Source: Bog-473 sp963744935
GTDB lineage: Bacteria > Actinomycetota > Acidimicrobiia > Acidimicrobiales > RAAP-2
NCBI GenBank assembly: GCA_963744935.1
Contig: CAVUVM010000013.1
Span: 1 to 64,000 of the forward strand
Direction: 5' to 3'
Length of the DNA stretch: 64,000 bases
Shown: positions 34,456 to 43,054 of the stretch, piece after piece
Numbering within the stretch: the stretch's first letter is position 1
Layout of the letters: each line of letters opens with the position of its first letter
Notes under the pieces: generated by a model
The model's input: the letters and a program-made list of their open reading frames with translations, nothing else
Told to the model about the DNA's origin: nothing
Database searches by the model: none
Position numbers and translations under genes: made by a program

Positions 34456-35532
34456 TCAGCGCATCGCGATGCGCAGCCGCGCCAGCACCGCGTCCACCAC
34501 TTCGGAGGTCGACGCGTCACCGCCGAGGTCGAAGGTGCGGATCCCGTCGGCCGCCACACCCAGGGTGGCAAGGCGCAGGGCGGTGGCCGCCTCGGCCACC
34601 TCGGCGTCGCCGCGCGCGGCGTAGTCCAGGACGGCGGCACATGCGAGCAGCATGGCCATGGGATTGGCCACGTTCTTTCCCATCAGCGACGGCGCCGTGC
34701 CGTGGGGCGCCTCGGCCATGGCGACGACGGGCTGCAGTTTCTCGTCGAGACCGAGGAGGACGGACTCGGCGCCAGCGATGGAGCCGAACAAGGAGAGCAC
34801 GAGGTCCGACATACAGTCCCCGTCCCGGTTGAGCGCCGGCACGACGAGCGCGCTGTGGCTCGACTCGGTCAGGAGGCCCGCGTACGCGGCGTCGATGAGC
34901 GTTGGCCGGTACACCACGGCGGGATACCGGGCAGCCGCGGCGTCCATCTCCTCCTTGAGCATTCCCTCGTAGACGGTCGACACCGTCCATTTCGGGCCGC
35001 CGTACACGATGGCGCCCATCTGGACCGCGGTGCGGAACGAGAACTCGGCCACCGAGCGACACACCGAGCGGTCGATGCGCTCGGTCCGCCACGCCTGCTC
35101 GCCAGTGCTGCCCGGCGTGCCCGTCCGCCGCTCCTCCGCGCCATACGCGTCGCCGACCGCCATGCGCACCACGACGATCGGGTGGACGACCGACGCCGGC
35201 GGCGCGACGCCCGGGATGCGGCGGCCGGTGCGGACGATGACGCTCCCACCCACCCCCTCGCGCAAGATCCAGTTCGGACTCCCCACGTCGCCGGTGCGCT
35301 CAGGAGTGATCGTCGCCGCCTTCAGGCCGAGCCCCGTCTCTCGCATGGCGGCCGCCGCGTCCCGCACGACGGCGTTGGCCGTGGCACGCCGGTTCTCGAG
35401 CGAGAGGTCGAAGTGGATGAGGTGGATCTCGAAGCCGAGCACGCTCGGATCGAGGACGCGCAGCGCCTCGATGAGGAGCTCCTGTCCCGTCTCGTCGCCG
35501 TCGCAGACGATGATGCGCCGCGCATCGCTCAC
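34456..35532 (-). CDS. Isocitrate/isopropylmalate dehydrogenase family enzyme
   Basis: 358 residues. A beta-decarboxylating dehydrogenase fold: IIVCDGDETGQELLIEAL at the start, substrate-side region SPNWILREGVGGSVIVRTGRRIPGV, RDGDCMSDLVLSLFGSIAGAES, and the NAD-binding EAPHGTAPSLMGKNVANPMAMLL. Family members oxidise isocitrate, isopropylmalate, homoisocitrate or tartrate with NAD(P). The usual metal-binding D..SD pattern appears as GDCMSDL. No leucine or TCA genes are adjacent, so the substrate is open. Convergent with the response-regulator gene, 15 bases apart. Confidence 0.82.
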   Translation of the reverse strand: MSDARRIIVCDGDETGQELLIEALRVLDPSVLGFEIHLIHFDLSLENRRATANAVVRDAAAAMRETGLGLKAATITPERTGDVGSPNWILREGVGGSVIVRTGRRIPGVAPPASVVHPIVVVRMAVGDAYGAEERRTGTPGSTGEQAWRTERIDRSVCRSVAEFSFRTAVQMGAIVYGGPKWTVSTVYEGMLKEEMDAAAARYPAVVYRPTLIDAAYAGLLTESSHSALVVPALNRDGDCMSDLVLSLFGSIAGAESVLLGLDEKLQPVVAMAEAPHGTAPSLMGKNVANPMAMLLACAAVLDYAARGDAEVAEAATALRLATLGVAADGIRTFDLGGDASTSEVVDAVLARLRIAMR

Positions 35533-35899
35533 CGTGCTCAGCCCCAGTGGTGCCGTCTCGACCGCATGCCGTTCTCAGCGTTCTCACCGTCGGCACCGGG
35601 TGCGACGCCGAGGACCTGGTCGGCCGGGACGGCGCCCTCGCCGCGGGGGCGGCACGCCCCGCGACGTGGCACTCCAACGCCCCGGCGCGGGCGTCGGCGG
35701 GGCACCAGATCCGATCGCATGGCAGCCTCCCGTTCGACGGCGCAATCCTATGGGTCGTGCGATCCAGCCGTCCTGGGTCGTGACCTCGGTCGTGGCGGGT
35801 TCGTCTCACCCGACTCTCCGCCGGAGCAGGATCCCGGGGGCCGAACCGGGCGCGCGCATAGATGCCCGGCAATGCGGGAACATGTCGCGCGGAGAAGCC
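35533..35899. other. Divergent intergenic region
   Basis: 367 bases between the dehydrogenase gene (minus) and the IPT-anchored protein gene (plus). No credible gene and no strong inverted repeat were seen. Probably carries two promoters. Confidence 0.45.
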
Positions 35900-36703
35900 A
35901 TGACGGAAGGACCGGCGTCCGAGCCACCCCAGGGCACCCCAGGGCGGCGTGCTCTCGGTGCGATGGAAAGCGCCGTGCGGCGCGTCCGGGAGTCCGCGGG
36001 CGAACCCCCGCTGCCCCCACCTACCGAGGCGCGCCCGCCGCCCGAGCGACCCACTCCCACTGCGCCCCCACCCCCGCAGGCGAAGGTGCCACCTGGGGGG
36101 GTGGACGCTCCTGTCGCCGTAGGAACGCCCCAACAATCGAGCGAAGGCGGGTCTCGATGGGGGGACCGGCGGAGCGAGCGGTGGCTGACCGGTGCCGTGA
36201 TCGCGGCCGCCGTCTTGGTCATCGGGGCCGCGGTGGCCCTCGCCGCCTCCCTCTCGGATAACGGCTCCCCGGCGCCCAGCCCGGCCACGGTGGCCGCACC
36301 CACGGTCGCCCATGACCACCCCCACGCTGGGAATACGTCGGGACACGGCGGAACGACACCCTCGGTTCGGCCGTCTACCTCGACCACGTCGCCGCCAACA
36401 GCCTCCTCGACCACCAGCACGACCAGCCCGACCCCGGCCGTCCCCGGCGCGGCACCGGTCATCGCCGCGCTGAATCCGGCCAGCGGAGGACCAGGTCAGG
36501 CGGTCCAGGTGGCGGGGGCGAACTTCCTCAGCACCAGCGGCCAAATCGTGGCCACCTTCAACGGCCAAGTCGCCCCCACCAGCTGCCCCGCGCAGAACAC
36601 GTGCATGATCACGGTCCCGCCGATGACCGGCTCGTCGTCCGCTCAGGTCGTCATCACCACGGCCAGCGGGGCGTCCAACGCGGTGACCTTCACCTACAGT
36701 TAG
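35900..36703 (+). CDS. Membrane-anchored IPT/TIG protein
   Basis: 267 residues from ATG 35900, chosen for GGAGAA just upstream; an ATG 18 bases earlier lacks a site. The N-terminal cytoplasmic part (about 95 residues) is rich in Pro, Arg and Glu. A single membrane helix follows at about 97-118 (LTGAVIAAAVLVIGAAVALAASL). A Ser/Thr/Pro stalk extends to about 185, then one IPT/TIG-like domain (VIAALNPASGGPGQAVQVAGANF) ending in the terminal strand NAVTFTYS. Type II membrane topology is likely, displaying the IPT domain outside. Function unknown. Confidence 0.7.
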   Translation: MTEGPASEPPQGTPGRRALGAMESAVRRVRESAGEPPLPPPTEARPPPERPTPTAPPPPQAKVPPGGVDAPVAVGTPQQSSEGGSRWGDRRSERWLTGAVIAAAVLVIGAAVALAASLSDNGSPAPSPATVAAPTVAHDHPHAGNTSGHGGTTPSVRPSTSTTSPPTASSTTSTTSPTPAVPGAAPVIAALNPASGGPGQAVQVAGANFLSTSGQIVATFNGQVAPTSCPAQNTCMITVPPMTGSSSAQVVITTASGASNAVTFTYS

Positions 36704-36780
36704 CGAGCGACCTCAGACGCACACCGTCGTCGCGGTGAGCTCACGGTTGTCGACCTCCAGCCTGGTCTGAGCTCGCTCGC
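36703..36780 (+). terminator. Long inverted repeat after the IPT-protein gene
   Basis: GCGAGCGACCTCAG at 36703-36716 pairs with CTGAGCTCGCTCGC at 36767-36780 with one mismatch in 14, starting on the stop codon. The 50-base loop is long for a terminator. It could instead mark the end of an inserted segment containing the next gene, but no matching copy was found beyond 38571. Confidence 0.35.
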
Positions 36781-36814
36781 GGCGGGGCGACCTGGTTCTT
36801 GTTGAATCGGTGCC

Positions 36815-36833
36815 GGGCCGGCGAAGCCGGCCC
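36815..36833. terminator. GC-rich hairpin upstream of the 36943 gene
   Basis: Perfect 8-bp stem GGGCCGGC / GCCGGCCC around a GAA loop. No T tract. May end transcription from the left or be a structural element in the leader of the 36943 gene. Confidence 0.45.
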
Positions 36834-36942
36834 TCTGCCATCGGGGCGCGCGGCTACCAGCAAGAACGTGAAGGTCCCCATAACGTCCTCCCCGACACAG
36901 AACTGCTGATCGACCGCGGCAACGGTCGGAGAGGAGGTCGCC

Positions 36943-38571
36943 ATGGGGACCGTGGCCAGGCTACTGGACGAGCACGTCAGCTTTCGCTGCACTTCGGTGG
37001 ATCGCATCGGGGTCCGGGGCTACATCCCGGGGATCCAATACGAGTTCGGGTTGGTCAAGTTCCTGCTCAACCGCGGCGGAACGATTCCCTCTCCGGCCCT
37101 GTTGCATCGCAACCACGACCGTCTTGTCGCCGAGCTCGAGGCTCTCGAGGCGAACACCGGAGTGCCCGTCGTGCGCTTCAAGATGGGCGAGTCCAAAGAG
37201 GACACCGCGCGGCCCTTTCAAGACGAAGCGGCAGCCGCCGGTCGAGCCGGACTGGTGCTGGTGGGCAAGGCCCAGGAGCGCACCTCGGCGTGGCGCGGCT
37301 ACGTCGACGACACCCACGCCGGGCATCGCACCACCCATCCGCACATGGCCTGGCGTCGCCAGTCCTCGGTGCCCGACCACTGGTATTTCTATTTCGCCGA
37401 CCACGAATGGGGACCGGCCTTCCTCAAGGTCTGCACCTACGCGCCCTACCCACTGTGGTGCTGCGCCAACGGCCACGAATGGGCCAAGTGCCAGCTCGCC
37501 AAGGCCGGGATCGGCTTCGAGGCTCTCGACAACGGGCTGCGCAGCGTCGAGGATCCCGCCGCAGCGCATCGCATCTGCGCTCGACTCGGTGCGGGTCATC
37601 TGCGCGCGCTCTTGGCCCGCATGATGGCCGTCGTCCCGGACCCTCTGTGCGCCCACGATCGCTCGGCCGGCTTCGAGTGGTCCTTCTCCCTCGCGCAGCT
37701 CGAGGTCTCCGACACCGCGGTGTTCGACCAGCCGCGCCGGGCCCGGGCCTGGTTCGAAGCCGCCATCGGCGACCACCTCGACCTCGGTCGTCCCGAACGG
37801 GTCTCCCTGCTCGTCGACCGCAAGGTGCAAAGCGGCGCCCGGTGCAAGACCCCCGGGCGCTTCGCCACCGAGGTCATCACCCGCGACACGGCCCCTCAGC
37901 TCCAGATCCACTACAAGTCGTCGAAGGCGAAGGCCTATCTGAAAGAAGGCCGGGCCTTGCGTGTCGAGACCACGGTGAACAACGCCAGCGACTTCGCCCT
38001 GCACAAGACCCTCAGCGCCGAGAACTGGAACGCACTGCGCCGCGCCGGGGCCGACACCAACGCCCGCTTCTTGGCCACCCTGGGCGAGGGACGCCCTGGG
38101 CTTCCCGATCCGGCCACCCTCGAATCGATCGTGCTCCCGAGCGTCCACGACGGCCAACGCGCCCCGGGTCTGCGTTTTGGGGACCCCCGCACCATGGCGC
38201 TGCTCGGCTCCATCGCCGCCTTCGCCCATGTCATTGGGGGACTGACCAATAAGTCCCTGCGGACCCAGATGGCCGCCCACTGGCGGGCGGAGTACTCCTC
38301 GGCCCAGGCCTCCTATGACCTGCGACGCCTACGCATGAAGGGCCTCATCGAGCGCGTCGAGGGCTCCAACATCTATCGCGTCACCCCCCACGGCCTGCGC
38401 GTCAGCGCCTTCTTCACCCAGCTCGCCACCCGTGTCATCGTTCCGGCCCTGACCGATCTGGCTGATCTGGCGCGACCATCTCCACCAGCACCTCGCCCAC
38501 TCACGGCCGCCTGGCGCACCTACGAGCGCGAACTCGACAACGCAGTCCGCACGGCACGACTCGCCGCCTGA
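36943..38571 (+). CDS. Uncharacterised 542-residue protein with C-terminal winged helix
   Basis: ATG 36943 with GGAGAGGAGG upstream. Begins MGTVARLLDEHVSF. No signal peptide or membrane helix. The central half is rich in Trp, His and Cys (WYFYFADHEWGPAF, LWCCANGHEWAKCQLAKAGI). A basic stretch KSSKAKAYLKEGRALRVETTVNN follows. Residues about 420-515 look like a winged-helix DNA-binding domain (AFAHVIGGLTNKSLRTQM, then ASYDLRRLRMKGLIERVEGSNIYRVT). From memory, close relatives are widespread in actinobacterial genomes as hypothetical proteins, often in several copies, which would suit a mobile or selfish gene. No terminal repeats or transposase motif were found. Function not assigned. Confidence 0.75.
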   Translation: MGTVARLLDEHVSFRCTSVDRIGVRGYIPGIQYEFGLVKFLLNRGGTIPSPALLHRNHDRLVAELEALEANTGVPVVRFKMGESKEDTARPFQDEAAAAGRAGLVLVGKAQERTSAWRGYVDDTHAGHRTTHPHMAWRRQSSVPDHWYFYFADHEWGPAFLKVCTYAPYPLWCCANGHEWAKCQLAKAGIGFEALDNGLRSVEDPAAAHRICARLGAGHLRALLARMMAVVPDPLCAHDRSAGFEWSFSLAQLEVSDTAVFDQPRRARAWFEAAIGDHLDLGRPERVSLLVDRKVQSGARCKTPGRFATEVITRDTAPQLQIHYKSSKAKAYLKEGRALRVETTVNNASDFALHKTLSAENWNALRRAGADTNARFLATLGEGRPGLPDPATLESIVLPSVHDGQRAPGLRFGDPRTMALLGSIAAFAHVIGGLTNKSLRTQMAAHWRAEYSSAQASYDLRRLRMKGLIERVEGSNIYRVTPHGLRVSAFFTQLATRVIVPALTDLADLARPSPPAPRPLTAAWRTYERELDNAVRTARLAA

Positions 38572-38674
38572 CTCAAAACTTGCCTCATCTGTTCCGAATC
38601 AGACTGTCAAGTGGGTCTAGCGCGGTCCGACGCCCCTCAGCGCGTCGTGTCCGTTCGGTCGATCCTGCCGGTTC

Positions 38675-39964
38675 TCACTCGGGCCACAGCGTCTCGGGCT
38701 CACGGCCCTTCGTCTCGGGCACCAGCCAGAACAACACGGCCGCAATGGCACCGGCGGGGAGAAAGGTGAGTGCGGCCGCCACCGCGAACCTATTGCCGAC
38801 GTCGGCGACCGCGCCGAAGAAAACGAGTCCGACGACCGCTCCGATGACCCCCGCCGTCAGGGACCATCCAGTCACCGACGCCCGCACGGATGTTGGGAAC
38901 AACTCGGTGAGCAGCGCACCGAGTGCCGGAGCGAGGATCCCTCCGGCCAGAACCCCGAGCACGTAGCCCACCACCAGCGCGGCCGACGAGCCCGAGTAGG
39001 CCAGCGTCGGTGCCAATGCGACTGCGACCATGGCAAGCGAGCCGGTCGGGCGACGGCCGAGATGGTCGGCGAGCCAGCGCCCGGCCAGCAGTCCGACCAG
39101 CCCGAACGCGCCCGCCGCCACCACCATGAGCGCGCTGACATAGCCCTTTTGATGCACGACGTCCTGCGCATAGAGGAACACGAAGCTGTTGGCTGGGCCG
39201 GTGATGACCGAGATGGCGAAGGCGATGAGACAGAGCACGGAGAGACGAGCGCGATAGAGAGGGCCGACTGCACCCAGCACGGGCGTCGGATGTTTGCCGG
39301 CCGCCTGCGCCACCATGAATCGACTGGGCTCCTCCACCCAGTTACGCAACGCCACGACCACCACCAGCGGGACCACTGCCAGCGCGAAGATCCCGCGGAA
39401 TCCCAGCGCGCCTGCTGCGAGGCTATGCACGACCGCGGACAGGCCGGCGCCGACGCCATAACCCGCCGCGATCAGTGCGATTGCCGCCGCTCGATCGCTT
39501 GCAGCAGTCTCCTCCGCCGCCATCACCTCAGCCAGGGCGTTGGTCGCGCTGAGCAGCGGGCGGCCAAAGGCGAAGATCGCGACGAACCACCAGTACCCGG
39601 GACTCGCCGCGGCGACCACGGTCAGCGCCAGACCCGCGACCGTCACGACGAGGATCACCGGCCGGCGACCCAGACGGTCCGCCATGCCGACAAGGGGAAG
39701 GCTTCCCAACGAAGCCAGACGGATCACTGCGAGGCCTACGCCGAGGCTCGTCCCCGAGAGACCCACCTTGTCGGCAATCGACCCACCGGACGCGACGTGA
39801 CCCAACTGCCGGGAGACGTCGCCGAGCGCGGCGACGACGCCGAACTGCCCGAACCCCGACGCGAGCGCGAGTACGGCGATGGCGACGACGGCCCGATCGG
39901 ACCAACGGTGCAGACGGAGCGGCGGTCCGACCGGTCGCCGTTCGGACTCATCGGGAATCAGCAT
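38675..39964 (-). CDS. MFS transporter
   Basis: 429 residues with about 12 membrane helices. The loop between helices 2 and 3 carries the major-facilitator motif GMADRLGRRPVIL, repeated in weaker form in the second half (GRWLADHLGRRPTGS). The middle cytoplasmic loop includes VEEPSRFMVAQAAG, a pattern seen in sugar- and aromatic-acid-type porters. Substrate unknown. The gene stands alone on the minus strand between the 36943 gene and the phosphoribosyltransferase gene. Confidence 0.87.
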   Translation of the reverse strand: MLIPDESERRPVGPPLRLHRWSDRAVVAIAVLALASGFGQFGVVAALGDVSRQLGHVASGGSIADKVGLSGTSLGVGLAVIRLASLGSLPLVGMADRLGRRPVILVVTVAGLALTVVAAASPGYWWFVAIFAFGRPLLSATNALAEVMAAEETAASDRAAAIALIAAGYGVGAGLSAVVHSLAAGALGFRGIFALAVVPLVVVVALRNWVEEPSRFMVAQAAGKHPTPVLGAVGPLYRARLSVLCLIAFAISVITGPANSFVFLYAQDVVHQKGYVSALMVVAAGAFGLVGLLAGRWLADHLGRRPTGSLAMVAVALAPTLAYSGSSAALVVGYVLGVLAGGILAPALGALLTELFPTSVRASVTGWSLTAGVIGAVVGLVFFGAVADVGNRFAVAAALTFLPAGAIAAVLFWLVPETKGREPETLWPE

Positions 39965-40217
39965 CGAGGTCGGTCCAAATCGGTGTGAGACACAAACGCT
40001 GCTGATCGAGTTGCTCCGAGCGGGGACGCCCGGGGGAGCTCTGCAACGGCCTACTGCCCCGATGGCTCACTGCATCACTCCTCCGGCTGCATCGATTCGA
40101 TGCACAATTCAAGCAAGGCCACGTCGCTCGTGCGCCCATGCCGGTCTGGGTGTCCTGGTGCCAGGGTGTTCACGGGCTCCACGGCTAGGCTCGGGCGCGA
40201 GCGGGGTCCCCTGGTCC

Positions 40218-40916
40218 TCATGCGACGGCGTTTCCTCCAGCCGTGGGCGGCGCGGCCGTGCCTTCGCCTCTGGCGGCGGCTCGACGCAAGAGATCAATCA
40301 CCTGTTCGTCCGTCGTCTGTGAGAAGTCGTCGTACCATTCGCCCACGGCGTAGAACGGGTCGGGAACTTCGACACACACCATGTCGTCACAGACATCGGT
40401 CAGCGACTGGACCGCAAGACGCGAGGCAACTGGAACGGCCACCACGACTCGAGCTGAGGCGCGCGCGCGAGCGACCTGGCAGGCCGCACGAACGGACGAA
40501 CCGGTGGCGACACCGTCGTCGACGATCACGGCGCAACGCCCGGCCAGGGGAATACGGGGGCGATTCCCGCGGTAGCGGTGGGCTCGTCGCTCCAACTCCT
40601 CGCGCTCGGAGCGTTCTACCGACTCGACGTCCGCGCCGTCGAGCACGGCCGAGCGAAGGACCTCGTCGTTCAGGACACGCACATCGTCCTCCCCGATCGC
40701 CCCCATGGCGAGCTCCGGCTGGAAGGGCACGCCGAGTTTCCGCACCACGATCACGTCGAGTGGCGATCCGAGCGCGCGGGCGACCTCGGCAGCAACGGGC
40801 ACTCCCCCCCTCGGGAGCCCGACGACGACGATTCCCTCGCGGCTCTCGCCTATGCCCGCCTTCAGTAGGGCCTCGGCCACGTGGTGTCCGGCGTCAGCCC
40901 GGTTGGAGAACCGCAT
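40218..40916 (-). CDS. Phosphoribosyltransferase-like protein
   Basis: 232 residues from ATG 40916, set by GGAGGAGG seven bases upstream. Type I PRTase fold: the N-terminal strand IVVVGLPRGGVPVAAEVARAL (PPi loop region), LDVIVVRKLGVP, and the PRPP-binding motif VIVDDGVATGSS. The C-terminal part holds the last strands and a Tyr-rich turn (FYAVGEWYDDF). Family members of this size (ComF/erythromycin-esterase-linked type) are common in environmental bacteria; the base substrate is unknown. No purine or pyrimidine genes adjoin it. Confidence 0.87.
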   Translation of the reverse strand: MRFSNRADAGHHVAEALLKAGIGESREGIVVVGLPRGGVPVAAEVARALGSPLDVIVVRKLGVPFQPELAMGAIGEDDVRVLNDEVLRSAVLDGADVESVERSEREELERRAHRYRGNRPRIPLAGRCAVIVDDGVATGSSVRAACQVARARASARVVVAVPVASRLAVQSLTDVCDDMVCVEVPDPFYAVGEWYDDFSQTTDEQVIDLLRRAAARGEGTAAPPTAGGNAVA

Positions 40917-41247
40917 GCACACCTCCTCCGCTGCACCTCGTGTGTCCATTCGGCGCTGAGACGGGGCATGGCCGGCAACGACCAATGGGACAGCGACGGA
41001 ACCCGAAGATGACATACCCAGCTGCGCCTCGCTCAGCGGAGCCGCAGCGTCAGGACACACACGCAGCTCAAGACGCGCCCGAGCCCGCCGTGGTCGCGAG
41101 GTCAACGAGCCGGCTGGAATACCCAGTTTCGTTGTCCTATCAGCCTAGAGCCTTGACGAGGTTCCCGCTCGCCATTGTGAGCTTCGAATCGACGATGCAC
41201 TAGGCCGAGGATCCGACGATGTCGGTCGACACGAGGTCCTCTTTCGA
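40917..41247. other. Intergenic region
   Basis: 331 bases upstream of the phosphoribosyltransferase gene and downstream of the small 41431 gene. No credible gene or strong hairpin seen. Confidence 0.45.
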
Positions 41248-41431
41248 CTACTCGAACAGCTCAACCAGCCGTCCCGTGATGGCGGGAAGATGCACCAGCG
41301 CTTCGGGCGCTCCAAGGTGGATGATGGTCACCACCTCGATGGCGTGTGGTGACTCGACCGCTACGAAAGAAAGGGCTCTCCAGGCAGGGCCAGTGACCTC
41401 TCGTTGCCCCGGATTCCCACTGAGTCACCAT
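41248..41431 (-). pseudogene. Small 60-residue protein gene with a one-base frameshift
   Basis: ATG at 41431 opens MVTQWESG. After one extra base, perhaps in the four-base run at 41407-41410, a second frame continues QREVTGPAWRALSFVAVES and ends ...ITGRLVELFE at the stop 41248-41250. The downstream frame has the look of real coding sequence (hydrophobic periodicity, ending cleanly) but has no start of its own. The upstream frame becomes Arg/His-rich past the shift. Either a small gene with an indel or a decayed one. Unknown family. Lies 35 bases downstream of the 41667 gene on the same strand. Confidence 0.4.
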
Positions 41432-41466
41432 GGCGTGGTTGTCCCGACCCGGGCCGGTAGTCGGAG

Positions 41467-41667
41467 CTACCCCCCGGATGACGTATCCCCCACAGCTCCA
41501 ACACCCAGCTGCCCCAGGACACCCTCGAGCGAGACACGCCGGGCCCGCAACGTCTCGCGATAGGCCGCGTTGTCGGTCCCGGCGATCTCGGTGCTGAGGT
41601 CGCCCAGCGACGTTCGCAGCAGGTCTCTGAGCTCGCTCGCCTGTTCGTCCGTCAGTTCAATATGCAT
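41467..41667 (-). CDS. Small conserved-type protein of unknown function
   Basis: 66 residues, ATG with GGGAG and AAGG upstream. Begins MHIELTDEQASELRDLLRTSLGDLSTEIAGTD and continues YRETLRARRVSLEGVLGQL: two amphipathic helices with a turn. The pattern is one I recall from small proteins of many Actinobacteria, with no known role. It probably forms a helical hairpin. A GC-rich palindrome lies about 90 bases upstream. Confidence 0.6.
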   Translation of the reverse strand: MHIELTDEQASELRDLLRTSLGDLSTEIAGTDNAAYRETLRARRVSLEGVLGQLGVGAVGDTSSGG

Positions 41668-41757
41668 CCTTGCTCCCTTTGGGTTCCTCGGCCGTCCCTG
41701 GCGTCGGCTCCAAGGACTCCGATACCAGGGCCATCGGTCGCTGCTTGCCGCCCTGGC

Positions 41758-41779
41758 ACCAGGGACCCTGGTCCCTGGT
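41758..41779. promoter_or_regulatory. 22-bp near-perfect palindrome
   Basis: ACCAGGGACC and GGTCCCTGGT form a perfect 10-bp inverted repeat around a CT centre. It lies about 90 bp upstream of the 41667 gene start and about 135 bp after the stop of the 42289 gene, both on the minus strand. Either an operator or a hairpin terminator for the upstream gene. The two-base centre is too tight for a good RNA loop, which favours a protein-binding site. Confidence 0.4.
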
Positions 41780-41914
41780 CACCCGCAGCGCCAGTCGGTC
41801 ACCGTGGAAAGGCTTTTCAAAGGTTCGGCTCCACGGGCGAGACGGGCAGGGGCCGTTCCCGCCGAACGGTACCGATGCTGGCTGAGGCTGAAACCTTCAC
41901 GGGGCGGCACGCAG

Positions 41915-42289
41915 TCAGCGACCGAGCGCACCCCCCTCACCGTCGATGTCGTCTTCGTCTTCGTCCTCGTCTTGACGGGTCTCGACCAACGCCGCATTGA
42001 GGACCCACCCCTCGTCGGCACCTCGATCTGTCGACCGAAGGCCGATCCCGTCGGGATCGTCCATGCCGCCCTCCATCGTGACAAGGAGCTCGGGATCGTC
42101 GAGCTGCGCACCGATCTCTCGAAGCTCGACCTCGTCGCCGACCAGGGCAGGGTCGAGTGAAGGGTCCCCTTCGAGATCCTCCCGGAACGTCGGGCTCAGC
42201 CGCTCGCTCTCGTCTTCGGCGACATCGCCCTGACGGAACGTCTCGGTTCCCATCGGTTCGTCAGGGGACCACTCGTCACCGTGGCCCAC
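41915..42289 (-). CDS. Acidic small protein of unknown function
   Basis: 124 residues from GTG 42289, preferred over a TTG at 42322 because GGAGGGG lies five bases upstream. Very acidic (runs of Asp/Glu, ends EDEDEDDIDGEGG...). Core reads SERLSPTFREDLEGDPSLDPALVGDEVELREIGAQLDDPE. No membrane helix. The layout resembles small acidic actinobacterial proteins of unknown function; I cannot name the family. Divergent from the 42459 gene. Confidence 0.5.
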   Translation of the reverse strand: MGHGDEWSPDEPMGTETFRQGDVAEDESERLSPTFREDLEGDPSLDPALVGDEVELREIGAQLDDPELLVTMEGGMDDPDGIGLRSTDRGADEGWVLNAALVETRQDEDEDEDDIDGEGGALGR

Positions 42290-42458
42290 GAACGCCCCTC
42301 CACGGCACGCCCACTGTGTCAATCATCACCAGACAAGTCTCGGTGCCTGCGCCATGCCAGCACCAGGGCCAAACGTCACCCGTGCGCGGTGCGATGTCCG
42401 GTCAAGTGCGACCATGGGGTAGGGCGGACCCTCCGCCGAGGAATCGAGAGGAGCGGAC

Positions 42459-42740
42459 GTGACATCGCCACGACACGTGAACAGCCACCAGCGGGGCACG
42501 TTGGCACAGATTTTCAACCACCCCATCGGTCACAACATCGAGTGGCACGACGTCCTCTCGCTCCTCAACGCCGTGGGCACGGTGAAGGAGACGCGCAAAG
42601 GCCACGTCGAGGTCTCCGTCGGCGACGTGACCGAGGTCCTCGAGCCGACGCGGCACAAGGACCTCGATCCTGAACAGCTTGCCGTCTTGCGGCGCCTGCT
42701 CCGCAAGACGGGGTACGGTCCCGAGGGGGTCTCCGAGTAG
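42459..42740 (+). CDS. Small HicA-like-fold protein
   Basis: 93 residues, GTG start with GAGAGGAG upstream. Reads GTLAQIFNHPIGHNIEWHDVLSLLNAVGTVKETRKGHVEVSVGD..., an alpha-beta layout with a conserved-looking N..W.DV..LL segment and a C-terminal LRRLLRKTGYGPEG helix. The pattern recalls the short dsRBD-like fold of HicA toxins, but no HicB partner lies beside it and the HicA catalytic His is not clearly placed. Related small proteins are, from memory, common in Actinobacteria. Function unknown. Confidence 0.6.
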   Translation: MTSPRHVNSHQRGTLAQIFNHPIGHNIEWHDVLSLLNAVGTVKETRKGHVEVSVGDVTEVLEPTRHKDLDPEQLAVLRRLLRKTGYGPEGVSE

Positions 42741-42753
42741 GGGGATTCGTCCT

Positions 42754-42774
42754 TTCGAGCGCCGGATGCTCGAA
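42754..42774 (+). terminator. Hairpin after the 42459 gene
   Basis: Perfect 7-bp stem TTCGAGC / GCTCGAA with a 7-base loop, beginning 14 bases after the stop codon. No T tract follows, so it is terminator-like rather than canonical. Confidence 0.5.
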
Positions 42775-43054
42775 TGACCAAAGTTCCCAGTGGTGACTAG
42801 ACCGACTCGTATGTCATGCAGCCATGGCGCGGTCGCAGGCTGGGTTGCTGCTTGCCGAGCTTTTCCCCGAGCGTCGTCGTCCTCGGTGGAGGGCTCGGCC
42901 GCCGCGACCAGTTCTTCAGCGCGGTGCGCGGAGCGGGGCTGGCAGGGACTGGGCCTGGGCGGAGGCAACGCCAGCTGAACCGGTGTGTCGAGGTTCGGCG
43001 CCCGCTCGAACTCGGCAAATGGGACTTTTGGCTACAGCAAAGGGACCTTCTTCT
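42775..43054. other. Leader region left of the sugar importer
   Basis: 280 bases between the terminator-like hairpin and the operator array. Frames on both strands are Arg/Ala-rich and mutually overlapping; none looks coding. Confidence 0.4.

Noticed and set aside
36943..38571. Calling the 542-residue gene a transposase with terminal inverted repeats
   Set aside because: No DDE, HUH or serine/tyrosine recombinase motif was seen and no matching repeats flank the gene.
41570..42160. Plus-strand reading frame across the small-gene cluster
   Set aside because: Arg/Ser-rich shadow of the acidic minus-strand gene, which has a good ribosome site.
42459..42740. HicAB toxin-antitoxin module
   Set aside because: No HicB-like partner is adjacent, and the catalytic His of HicA is not clearly present; only a loose fold resemblance.
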